From the IMG/VR virus record IMGVR_UViG_3300043540_000161, positions 1-25,514 of that record: a stretch of 25,514 nt of DNA; one strand, written 5' to 3'. Below are positions 19,315 through 25,514 of the stretch, piece by piece. The stretch is from a virus. Both the position numbers and the translations under genes were made by a program. The notes below the pieces were generated by a model, which worked only from the letters and a program-made list of their open reading frames with translations, did no database searches and was not told the origin of the DNA. Position 1 is the first letter of the stretch; every line of letters starts with the position of its first letter.

Positions 19315-19875
19315 ATGTCTGCAACAAGGACGCAAAACTCAGCAATACTACCAATTACACTTGATGATGCAAAGATACACGAAAGAGAAGATTTAGACGA
19401 AGCAGATAACAATGATTATATAACTGCACAGTTAAGTGCATGTGTAGATATAGCCGAAAATTTCACCAGAAGGGCATTTATTACACAAGAATGGCAATTC
19501 CAATCAAACATTATTTATCCATTTATGAAGCTCCCTTATCCACCGTTGCAAACAATTGACTCCGTATATACATTAGATTCAGATGGTACAGCGACACTAG
19601 TAGATGCGGATAACTACATGATGGACAATGTAAGCCAACCTGGGAGGATTATTTTTAAGTCCAGTTTCTCTAGTTCCTATGGTGTGAAATATTATTACCC
19701 AGTGTTGAGAGTTAATTTCACTGCTGGTTATGGTGATTTAGCCGATGATGTGCCTTGGGAAATAAAAGAGGGCATTTTACAAGCATTCGGCCACCTATAC
19801 GAAAATAGGGAATCCCAAATGATGCCACCAGAAGCCATGAACTTACTATTTCCCTACAAGGTGTTGTATCTATGA
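19315..19875 (+). CDS. Head-tail connector (gp6/SPP1 gp15-like)
   Basis: 186 residues. Helical start (LDDAKIHEREDLDEADNNDYI TAQLSACVDIAENFT in two blocks) then FTRRAFITQEWQFQ, the proline-rich PYPPLQTIDSVYTLDSDG, strands with Tyr, FTAGYGDLADDVPWEIKEGI and a closing helix ILQAFGHLYENRE. This is the standard pattern of the gp6-like connector that sits under the portal. GGAGGTGA lies 5 nt upstream. Overlaps the next gene by 4 bp. Confidence 0.88.
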   Translation: MSATRTQNSAILPITLDDAKIHEREDLDEADNNDYITAQLSACVDIAENFTRRAFITQEWQFQSNIIYPFMKLPYPPLQTIDSVYTLDSDGTATLVDADNYMMDNVSQPGRIIFKSSFSSSYGVKYYYPVLRVNFTAGYGDLADDVPWEIKEGILQAFGHLYENRESQMMPPEAMNLLFPYKVLYL

Positions 19876-20219
19876 AGGCTGGAAAAATGCGTGATCGCTT
19901 AACAATCCAGAGTCCAGAGTATCAAGGTGATGGACAAGGCGGAAGGGTTAGAGAATGGGAAAATGTAGACACTATATGGGCAAGAATTCAAACAGTCAGC
20001 GCGTCAAGCTTTGCCGATGTTGAACGATTTCAAGAAAATCAGTATAGAACAGTGAATCACTATATAGTTACTGTGCGTTATGGTGTGGGCCAACAAATTA
20101 CTACAGACATGAGATTTATTTACAATGCTAGTCGTATTCTTGAAATTGAATCAGTAGTAAACAAAGATGAATACAATTGGGAAATGTCCCTCTACTGCCG
20201 AGAGGAGGGGGAAATTTGA
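19872..20219 (+). CDS. Head closure / head-tail joining protein (SPP1 gp16-like)
   Basis: 115 residues. Family features: MRDRLTIQSPEYQGDGQGGR, VREWENVDTIWARIQTVSAS, then FQENQYRTVNHYIVTVRYGV and DMRFIYNASRILEIESVVNK. This is the Phage_H_T_join pattern, a stopper that closes the portal channel after packaging. ATGA overlap with the connector; its end overlaps the next TTG start. Confidence 0.88.
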   Translation: MKAGKMRDRLTIQSPEYQGDGQGGRVREWENVDTIWARIQTVSASSFADVERFQENQYRTVNHYIVTVRYGVGQQITTDMRFIYNASRILEIESVVNKDEYNWEMSLYCREEGEI

Positions 20220-20659
20220 TTATCAAGGTAATTGGTAAAGTGAAAGCACTGGATAACTTGAAGCAGTATGAAATGAGTAAGAAAAAAAAATTAGCTGTTG
20301 TCATGCAATACTCTGCTGAGAAAATACGAGATGACGCAAAAAAGAGAGCACCTGTTGATCTTGGATTACTTAAGGGTGGCATTCATGCTACTACCAAGTA
20401 TCGAAAAAATTCAATTTGGTCAAATATTATATCTCAAGCACCTTGGTCATCTGTATCAGAGTTTGGATCACGACCACATACTCCCCCTTTTATGTATATA
20501 AAGGATTGGGCGGAAAGACATGGTTTAGACGCTGGTGCTATATGGAATTCAATACGCGAAAAAGGAACAAAAGAGCATCCATTTATGGGGCCTTCTTACC
20601 AGAAAAACTATAAAAAAGTGATACGCGATGTAAAGAGGGTGTTTAAAGATGGCAGGTGA
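20216..20659 (+). CDS. HK97 gp10-like tail joining protein
   Basis: 147 residues from TTG 20216 (TTGA overlapping the previous stop), with a GAGGAGGGGG ribosome site. KVIGKVKALDNLKQYEMSKK is the typical lead, AEKIRDDAKKRAPVDLGLLK the conserved helix with APVDxGxLK, and EFGSRPHTPPFMYIKDW the strand with the Gly-Ser-Arg-Pro-His motif. It builds the tail-side ring of the neck. The in-frame ATG at 20177 would lie inside the upstream gene. Confidence 0.88.
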   Translation: MIIKVIGKVKALDNLKQYEMSKKKKLAVVMQYSAEKIRDDAKKRAPVDLGLLKGGIHATTKYRKNSIWSNIISQAPWSSVSEFGSRPHTPPFMYIKDWAERHGLDAGAIWNSIREKGTKEHPFMGPSYQKNYKKVIRDVKRVFKDGR

Positions 20660-21062
20660 TCCATCAAGCCCCCTGCAAAAAGCAGTAATAGACATATTAG
20701 AAAATGATGCTACATTATTCCCTAAGATTACGGGTGTATTTAGTAATGTTCCAGACAATGAAGATTATCCCTACATCTACTATGGTGAAGCACCTGGAAA
20801 CGACTGGGGTACATTTACAACATATGGAGAAGATATATTGTTTAATCTTCATATTTATAGTAACTATGATACGAATAAACAAACTCAGGATATTATGAAT
20901 GATATTAAGCGTTTGTTTTGTAATACTGATTTTGCTATAGATGGTTGGGCCAATGTTGGTTGTTGGTTTGATTACTCAAATATCATGGAAGAAAAGTCGT
21001 CAATTGGATCAATAATTTATCATGGTATTGTGCGTTTTAAAATAGAAGTACAAGAACTCTAA
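20649..21062 (+). CDS. Tail completion protein (DUF3168 / SPP1 gp17-like)
   Basis: 137 residues. SPLQKAVIDILENDATLFPK, then ITGVFSNVPDNEDYPYIYYG, the acidic loop before FNLHIYSNYDTNKQTQDI and the closing strand IIYHGIVRFKIEVQEL follow the DUF3168 order. It caps the tail tube where it meets the neck. The start overlaps the previous gene by 11 bp; AGAGGG lies upstream. Confidence 0.85.
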   Translation: MAGDPSSPLQKAVIDILENDATLFPKITGVFSNVPDNEDYPYIYYGEAPGNDWGTFTTYGEDILFNLHIYSNYDTNKQTQDIMNDIKRLFCNTDFAIDGWANVGCWFDYSNIMEEKSSIGSIIYHGIVRFKIEVQEL

Positions 21063-21075
21063 AGGAGGTTTTTTT

Positions 21076-21447
21076 TTGCCTAGAACAGATGTCACTTTGC
21101 AAGCAACAAATTTCCAAAGTTATAATCAACTTTTTTCCGATGCAACCGCATTTGATGATGTTAATGGAATGATGTTCGCAAATAACGGGAACACAACTGT
21201 GTATATAAATAATACAACCGGAGGAACCATAAATATTACGGTAACATCTGTACAAGACGAGGCCCTACGAACGGGTAATTTAACAATTGCAATAGATACA
21301 ACTCAAATAGTACGTATTAACAATTTACGTCCTGCATGGTGGAATCAAAAAAGTGGCACAGATGCAGGAAAAGTTTATATTGATTCAGACACAGGAGCAG
21401 GAGTTTATATTTATGCAATAAATGAATATTTAACAACCACTGCCTAA
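21076..21447 (+). CDS. Hypothetical beta-rich structural protein
   Basis: 123 residues from TTG 21076, with AAAGGAGG (21061-21068) and a run of T before the start. Thr/Asn-rich beta strands (TVYINNTTGGTINITVTSVQ, TGNLTIAIDTTQIVRINNLR) and GKVYIDSDTGAGVYIYAINE. Typical of small Ig-like or decoration proteins set between tail completion and tail tube genes. No family assigned. A head fibre or tail decoration role is plausible. Confidence 0.6.
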   Translation: MPRTDVTLQATNFQSYNQLFSDATAFDDVNGMMFANNGNTTVYINNTTGGTINITVTSVQDEALRTGNLTIAIDTTQIVRINNLRPAWWNQKSGTDAGKVYIDSDTGAGVYIYAINEYLTTTA

Positions 21448-21460
21448 AGGGGGTTTTTTT

Positions 21461-21934
21461 ATGTCCAATGCAGTTGCTGGATTTCGTTGTGATGTATATA
21501 TAAGTCTTGACGGAACAAATGGTTCATTTCAAATACTAGGAGAAATGAGAAATTCAAATGTAACGATCAATCAAGAGCCTATTGATGTTACAAGTTATAG
21601 TACGAACGGATGGTTAGAGTACATTATAGGTTTACGCTCTTGGGAAGCTTCTACCGATGGATTATATGTATACAATGATGCTGGACTAGTTTTAGTACAA
21701 AACTGGTTACTTGATGCGGCCACCTATCAAGATCAAAATTTCCCAACATTCCTTTTTGTTCCTAAGCGCGGTGTTCAAGGAAGAGATTACTTTAAAGGAA
21801 CTGCCTCAATAAATAACTTTGATATAGGTATTGCTTACACTGATTCAATACAGACCAGTATTTCATTAACAGGAAGTGGAGAAATAATAAAAGAATCTCT
21901 TGGGGTAGCTGGAGCAATAAACGAAGCCGCCTAA
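21461..21934 (+). CDS. Major tail (tube) protein, TP901-1 type
   Basis: 157 residues. MSNAVAGFRCDVYISLDGTN, LGEMRNSNVTINQEPIDVTS, WLEYIIGLRSWEASTDGLYV and DYFKGTASINNFDIGIAYTD follow the TP901-1 family tail tube pattern (paired beta sheets with a long loop). AGGGGG is followed by seven T and the ATG. It stacks as hexamers to form the non-contractile tail. Confidence 0.9.
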   Translation: MSNAVAGFRCDVYISLDGTNGSFQILGEMRNSNVTINQEPIDVTSYSTNGWLEYIIGLRSWEASTDGLYVYNDAGLVLVQNWLLDAATYQDQNFPTFLFVPKRGVQGRDYFKGTASINNFDIGIAYTDSIQTSISLTGSGEIIKESLGVAGAINEAA

Positions 21935-21956
21935 CACACTGGAAGGGTGTTTTTTT
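21935..21956 (+). promoter_or_regulatory. Terminator-like hairpin overlapping the ribosome site of the tail chaperone gene
   Basis: ACACT (21936-21940) pairs with GGTGT (21946-21950, one G-U) around GGAAG, then six T up to the ATG at 21957. The ribosome site GGAAGGGTG lies in the loop and arm. A weak intrinsic terminator between the abundant tube gene and the sparse chaperone gene would set their ratio. Confidence 0.45.
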
Positions 21957-22310
21957 ATGTCTAATATTCACCGTGGTGAAGTAGAAATTGTACTGGATAA
22001 GCCAAGAAAAATTAAATTTACAACGAATTCACTAGCCGAGCTGGAAAATAAGCTCGGCTTTTCTATTTCTGAGATTGGGGATAAAAACACTTTATTTATT
22101 CAATCTCTTATCAAATGTCTTTGGGCGGGGCTAATTGAATATACCCCAGATTTAACACTTAAAGATGTAGCAAATTTAATGGATCATGCTGAGGGATATG
22201 ACTATATAGCGGAAAAAGTAAAACATGCCTTGGAGATTAAGTTTAGTTCAAAAAAAAATTATCAAAAGAAGAATCACCAGAGACAGAGAAATTCGAATGG
22301 GAACGCCTAA
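21957..22310 (+). CDS. Tail assembly chaperone G
   Basis: 117 residues. HRGEVEIVLDKPRKIKFTTN, then SLAELENKLGFSISEIGDKN and LKDVANLMDHAEGYDYIAEK are the pattern of the gpG-like chaperone placed between tail tube and tape measure. The C-terminal 20 residues are Lys/Asn/Gln-rich, coming after the slippery A run at 22250-22258. It coats the tape measure during tail assembly and is not in the virion. Confidence 0.88.
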   Translation: MSNIHRGEVEIVLDKPRKIKFTTNSLAELENKLGFSISEIGDKNTLFIQSLIKCLWAGLIEYTPDLTLKDVANLMDHAEGYDYIAEKVKHALEIKFSSKKNYQKKNHQRQRNSNGNA

Positions 22311-22681
22311 AAAGTATTGCCTTTGGTGTGCTTAACCTTACCCCTGATCAGTTTTGGAGATACAGTTTAACCGAAATTTATGACCTAATTCTTGGGTACA
22401 ACGAGAGATACAAAGAACAAAGAAAGCTCATTGCTTGGCACATGGCTAATACCATGAATGTACATTTAAAGAAAAAAGATCAAGTCACAATTAACCAGCT
22501 TCTTGGAATTTCTAGAACGATGTCAAAAGGTGAAATATCTACAAACGTAGCAACGGCCATAGAAATGTTACAAAAAATGAAAAAGGAGCGGAAGGAGGTT
22601 AAAAGTGACAGCAACGAATACAATAGCGAAACTAATGATTCAAATTGGTTTGGAATTCAAGGAAATGAGTCATGGGTTTAA
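21957..22681 (+). CDS. Tail assembly chaperone GT, made by -1 frameshift
   Basis: Nine A at 22250-22258 form the slippery heptamer A-AAA-AAA in the zero frame (TCA AAA AAA AAT). Slipping one base back continues in an open frame from 22256 (KLSKEESPETEKFEWERLKS and on) to the stop at 22681, giving about 241 residues. The frame called alone would have to start at GTG 22328, which has no ribosome site, while the 70 bp before it are open and coding-like. This is the classic G/GT arrangement of long-tailed phages. The T part is helical and basic (DQFWRYSLTEIYDLILGYNE). Overlaps the tape measure gene by 77 bp. Confidence 0.85.
22250..22258 (+). promoter_or_regulatory. Programmed -1 frameshift site
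   Basis: A run of nine A placed so that A-AAA-AAA is in register with the G frame. The -1 frame is open immediately downstream. No clear stimulating stem is seen right after it. Confidence 0.8.
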
Positions 22682-24638
22682 AAAGGTTGAATCAAAGATT
22701 AAAGGTTTCGAAAAAATGACTATGAGTATGTCAAAAGTGGTATTTGGGGCATTTGCCTCTATTGGTTTAGCCGCCGTTACGGGTCTTGGGGTAGCAGTAA
22801 AAAAGGCGGCAGAATTTGAACAAGAAATGAAACGCGTGAAGGCTATAACAAATGCCACTGATGAAGAATTTAAGCAACTTCAACAAACAATTATAGGTCT
22901 ATCAAACAAAACTGGTATTTCCACTTCAGAAATAGCCCACGGTATGCAAGAAATGGCTAAGTTTGGATTTGATGCACAAAAGATTATGAAGGTAATGCCA
23001 GATGTTTTAAACGCCACAATTGCAACTGGAAAAGACTTTGCCACTGTACTTAAAGTTGTCGAGGGTGCTCTATCAGAATTTGGATTGAAGGCAGAAGATA
23101 CAACAAAAGTAGTAGATGTACTTACAAAGGTTTCTTTTCGTACAAGAGCAGACATAACAAAAATGGGTGAAGCGTTTAAATACGCCGCCCCACTCGCTAA
23201 ACAGCTAGGTGTATCTATGGAAGATACCGCCGCTATGACGGGACTTATGGTAAATGCAGGTTTTGAGGGAGGTATTGTAGGTAGAACATTACGGGCGGCC
23301 TTTACACGCCTAGCAGGGCCAACAGATAAAGCCGCCTCACTTATGTCTCAACTCCGTATTCAAACAAAAAAAGCCAATGGCGATATGCTACCCATGATAC
23401 AAATATTGGAAAACATTAGACAATCTACTCAAAATATGGGTAATGCTCAAAAGGTTGCTACACTTAAAACTATATTCGGTATGGAAGCTCAATCCGGTAT
23501 GATTGCCGTCATGGAAAGAGGCGGAGATGCTATTCAGAAAATGTCAGAGGAGCTTCAAAAATCTGGGGGCATAACCGAAGAAGTAGCTAGAGAAATGAAT
23601 GACACATTTATTGGAGCACTAAATAGGGCAAATGCTCGAATTTCTAACTTACTTACGCTAATTGGTGCACCATTTGCGGATGCACTAAAAGGACTATTAA
23701 ATGATTTTAATGATACCTTTGATAAGATATTTGGGGAAAATTTAGAAAAACTACCAGACATGTTACAAGGAATAAAGGACAAGGTTATCCAGTTTGGTAA
23801 AGATTTAATTGATGGAATGGCGGCCAATGATTTTATAGAAGAAGTTAAAAGAAGAATGGAAGATGCAAAAAATTTCATTGTAGAAAAATGGGACGCATTG
23901 GTTACAAAGTTTGATGAAGTAATGAAGAAAATAAAAGATTTCTGGGATAAACACGGTGGTTCTATTAAATTAGCTATCAACGCGGTTTTGATGGAAATAT
24001 CTAGTATTTGGGATACTACCTGGGAATTATTAAAAGACACTTTTAACACAGTGTGGATATTTATAAGTGATGCATTTGACTTTGGATTAGATTTAATTTT
24101 AGATGCTCTTGCTGTATTCGCGGATATCATTAATGGTGATTGGGATAAGCTTTGGAAAGACTTAGGTAAAATGTTAAATAATGCATGGAATAATATTACA
24201 AAGTTACTTGGTAATACACTTGGTAACTTAGCTAAATTGGCGTTTAAATGGGGCGGAAAATTAATATCTATGCTCATCGATGGAATAAAAAGTAAATTTA
24301 AGGATTTGGCAGAGGCGGCCGCATCAGCCGCGAAAACAATAGCAAAGTTTTTAGGCATAAACTCACCTTCTGAAGCAGGCCCTTTACATTTCTCTGATAA
24401 ATGGATGCCGAATTTTATGGAAATGCTATCTAATGGTATCGAAATGGGAATACCAAAAGTAGAGGATTCTGTAGTAGATGTATCAAAAGTGATATCTCAA
24501 ATTGGTAATGATAAACCAAACCAGAGTAATGTAAGTAATGTAAACAATGTAAATGTATATCCGCAACAATCAAACATAAATTCTAGACAGTTAATACGTG
24601 AACTTAACCGCATCTCCATATTAGGGGGTGCATTTTAA
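22605..24638 (+). CDS. Tape measure protein
   Basis: 677 residues from GTG 22605 with GGAGGTT upstream. Features: helical N-terminal lead (HGFKKVESKIKGFEKMTMSM), hydrophobic VVFGAFASIGLAAVTGLGVA, the conserved PhageMin_Tail part (FEQEMKRVKAITNATDEEFK, AHGMQEMAKFGFDAQKIM), MTGLMVNAGFEGG, and hydrophobic repeats about 430-560. Near 575-600 is FLGINSPSEAGPLHFSDKW, a common TMP C-terminal segment, then an Asn/Val-rich tail. Length sets the tail near 100 nm by the usual rule of about 0.15 nm per residue. Confidence 0.95.
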   Translation: MTATNTIAKLMIQIGLEFKEMSHGFKKVESKIKGFEKMTMSMSKVVFGAFASIGLAAVTGLGVAVKKAAEFEQEMKRVKAITNATDEEFKQLQQTIIGLSNKTGISTSEIAHGMQEMAKFGFDAQKIMKVMPDVLNATIATGKDFATVLKVVEGALSEFGLKAEDTTKVVDVLTKVSFRTRADITKMGEAFKYAAPLAKQLGVSMEDTAAMTGLMVNAGFEGGIVGRTLRAAFTRLAGPTDKAASLMSQLRIQTKKANGDMLPMIQILENIRQSTQNMGNAQKVATLKTIFGMEAQSGMIAVMERGGDAIQKMSEELQKSGGITEEVAREMNDTFIGALNRANARISNLLTLIGAPFADALKGLLNDFNDTFDKIFGENLEKLPDMLQGIKDKVIQFGKDLIDGMAANDFIEEVKRRMEDAKNFIVEKWDALVTKFDEVMKKIKDFWDKHGGSIKLAINAVLMEISSIWDTTWELLKDTFNTVWIFISDAFDFGLDLILDALAVFADIINGDWDKLWKDLGKMLNNAWNNITKLLGNTLGNLAKLAFKWGGKLISMLIDGIKSKFKDLAEAAASAAKTIAKFLGINSPSEAGPLHFSDKWMPNFMEMLSNGIEMGIPKVEDSVVDVSKVISQIGNDKPNQSNVSNVNNVNVYPQQSNINSRQLIRELNRISILGGAF

Positions 24639-24640
24639 TT

Positions 24641-25498
24641 ATGAATTGGGAATTTTATTGGTATAACCGTGTGGGAACAGATGGAAATGAAGTTAAAGGA
24701 GTAGAAGAGTATACAAAGATATTAAATCTAATGTATCCTCCATTCCGCGTTTTTTTCCGTAGTTTTGCTGGAGGTGATTCCCCTCCATTCGAGAGCATTG
24801 ATGAACAAACACCATTGCAACCAGGTTCAATTTTGAAATTTGTAGATACACAAGAGAATGAAATTGATATGACTCTTATAATATCTGGTAGCTCAAAACT
24901 GGTAATGTATCAATTAATCAATACGTTAAATTTAGAGAACTTATTTAGTCCTGCCTTTAATGATAGAGAGGTAAAGCTTGTTTCTCCTCCAGCTCAAGCA
25001 AATTCAAAAGCAATACTAACAGGTGATGGGAAATTACGTGTAAGATCACCTGGACTTGGTAGCTATGTAGATGAAAACGGAAATGTAAAATTATACTATA
25101 GGGATTTAATTTGTCGCTGTTTAAGTGGATTTAAAATAGATGAAGCAAAATTAAGCTATTCTCATATGTTTGTAAATCTATATTTACGAGCAAATTACCC
25201 TTATTGGAGAAGTTCAAGACAATTATCATTGCTTTTAGGTACAAAGAATACTAATCCCATTCCTGATGAAGGGCCTCCTAGTTGGGTAGGGAATTTGAAT
25301 TTACAACCAGGAGGTAATCAGAATTACCAAAAGTTATTCTACTTAGTAAACAATGGTACCGTTCCTACCTACCCGATTTGGACATTTCATGGTCCAGGAA
25401 GAGCACCATACTTATCTAACCTAAGCACTGGTAAAACACTGTCTTTCAATCAAAATTGTTTTATTGATAAAAAACAAGACCTTATTATAGACGTTTAA
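24641..25498 (+). CDS. Distal tail protein (Dit / phage tail family)
   Basis: 285 residues, following the tape measure by 2 bp. It begins MNWEFYWYNRVGTDGNEVKG and has FVDTQENEIDMTLIISGSSK, RVRSPGLGSYVDENGNVKLY and, in the second half, FVNLYLRANYPYWRSSRQLS and TFHGPGRAPYLSNLSTGKTL, a beta-rich C-terminal unit like the galectin-like domain of SPP1 gp19.1-type Dit. It forms the hub joining tube and tail tip. AGGGGGTG lies rather far (13 nt) before the ATG, so coupling to the tape measure stop is likely. Confidence 0.78.
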   Translation: MNWEFYWYNRVGTDGNEVKGVEEYTKILNLMYPPFRVFFRSFAGGDSPPFESIDEQTPLQPGSILKFVDTQENEIDMTLIISGSSKLVMYQLINTLNLENLFSPAFNDREVKLVSPPAQANSKAILTGDGKLRVRSPGLGSYVDENGNVKLYYRDLICRCLSGFKIDEAKLSYSHMFVNLYLRANYPYWRSSRQLSLLLGTKNTNPIPDEGPPSWVGNLNLQPGGNQNYQKLFYLVNNGTVPTYPIWTFHGPGRAPYLSNLSTGKTLSFNQNCFIDKKQDLIIDV

Positions 25499-25514
25499 AA
25501 TAAAAAAGTATATA

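Noticed and set aside
22328-22681. Independent tail gene starting at GTG 22328
   Set aside because: No ribosome site, and the same frame is open and coding-like from the slippery site at 22250; it is the second half of the GT frameshift product.
23555-24358. 267-codon open frame antisense to the tape measure gene
   Set aside because: It is a shadow caused by the codon use of the tape measure gene; Ser/Asn/Phe-rich composition, no ribosome site, no family resemblance.
1-25514. tRNA or rRNA genes, insertion sequences, riboswitches and an integrase
   Set aside because: None seen on reading; no cloverleaf with CCA-side features, no transposase, and the only recombinase is the small serine resolvase, which lacks the large C-terminal domain of phage serine integrases.

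Overview
The window is AT-rich, low-GC Gram-positive DNA with strong AGGAGG-type ribosome sites and many GTG/TTG starts. It joins a plasmid maintenance block (ParA-type partition plus an iteron-type Rep) to a full set of siphovirus early and head/tail genes. No integrase is visible. The best reading is a temperate phage-plasmid (plasmid prophage) of a Bacillus, most likely of the B. cereus/thuringiensis group; the host assignment is by overall resemblance and was not searched.

Layout. (1) 1-860: the C-terminus of an unidentified gene, a bidirectional-looking terminator, then a leftward two-gene module (unknown 151-aa protein and small HTH protein) with two near-identical palindromic operators. 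(2) 960-2300: a leftward partition operon (parA and a ribbon-helix-helix protein), an apparent gene remnant and a terminator. (3) 2300-3420: a compact replication control region with the rep promoter, a face-to-face antisense RNA gene of about 50 nt, an attenuator hairpin that contains the rep ribosome site, and rep with four iterons inside its reading frame. (4) 3640-4470: accessory genes including a TM2 membrane protein. (5) 4420-5120: the lysogeny switch, with divergent Xre repressor and Cro-like gene and a 19-bp palindrome filling the spacer of the rightward promoter. (6) 5130-11210: the early region, with ERF annealing protein, SSB, DnaD-like initiator (with a second set of iteron-like repeats), DnaB helicase, PDDEXK nuclease, small HTH regulators and an ArpU/RinA-type late activator. 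(7) 11400-13080: small and large terminase. (8) 13080-15270: a moron-like insert of very small, mostly membrane proteins and a leftward serine resolvase with a candidate res site. (9) 15268-25498: portal, prohead protease, capsid, decoration-like protein, connectors, tail tube, tail chaperones with a -1 programmed frameshift, tape measure and distal tail protein. The window ends inside the tail module, so baseplate, lysis and receptor-binding genes should follow.

How it works together (inference). As a prophage the element is held as a low-copy plasmid by Rep/iterons and ParA/RHH, with rep output set by antisense RNA and transcription attenuation, while the Xre repressor keeps the rightward early promoter shut. 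On induction the Cro-like, recombination and replication genes are made, possibly firing a second origin inside the DnaD-like gene. The ArpU-type activator then drives the terminase-to-tail operon. The serine resolvase probably resolves multimers or acts as a cargo recombinase.

Many real genes here are shorter than 60 codons and were found by reading the sequence directly. The most interesting signals are the rep antisense/attenuator region, the paired operators at 338 and 842, the repeats inside the DnaD-like gene, and the small-membrane-protein cluster with resolvase between terL and portal.
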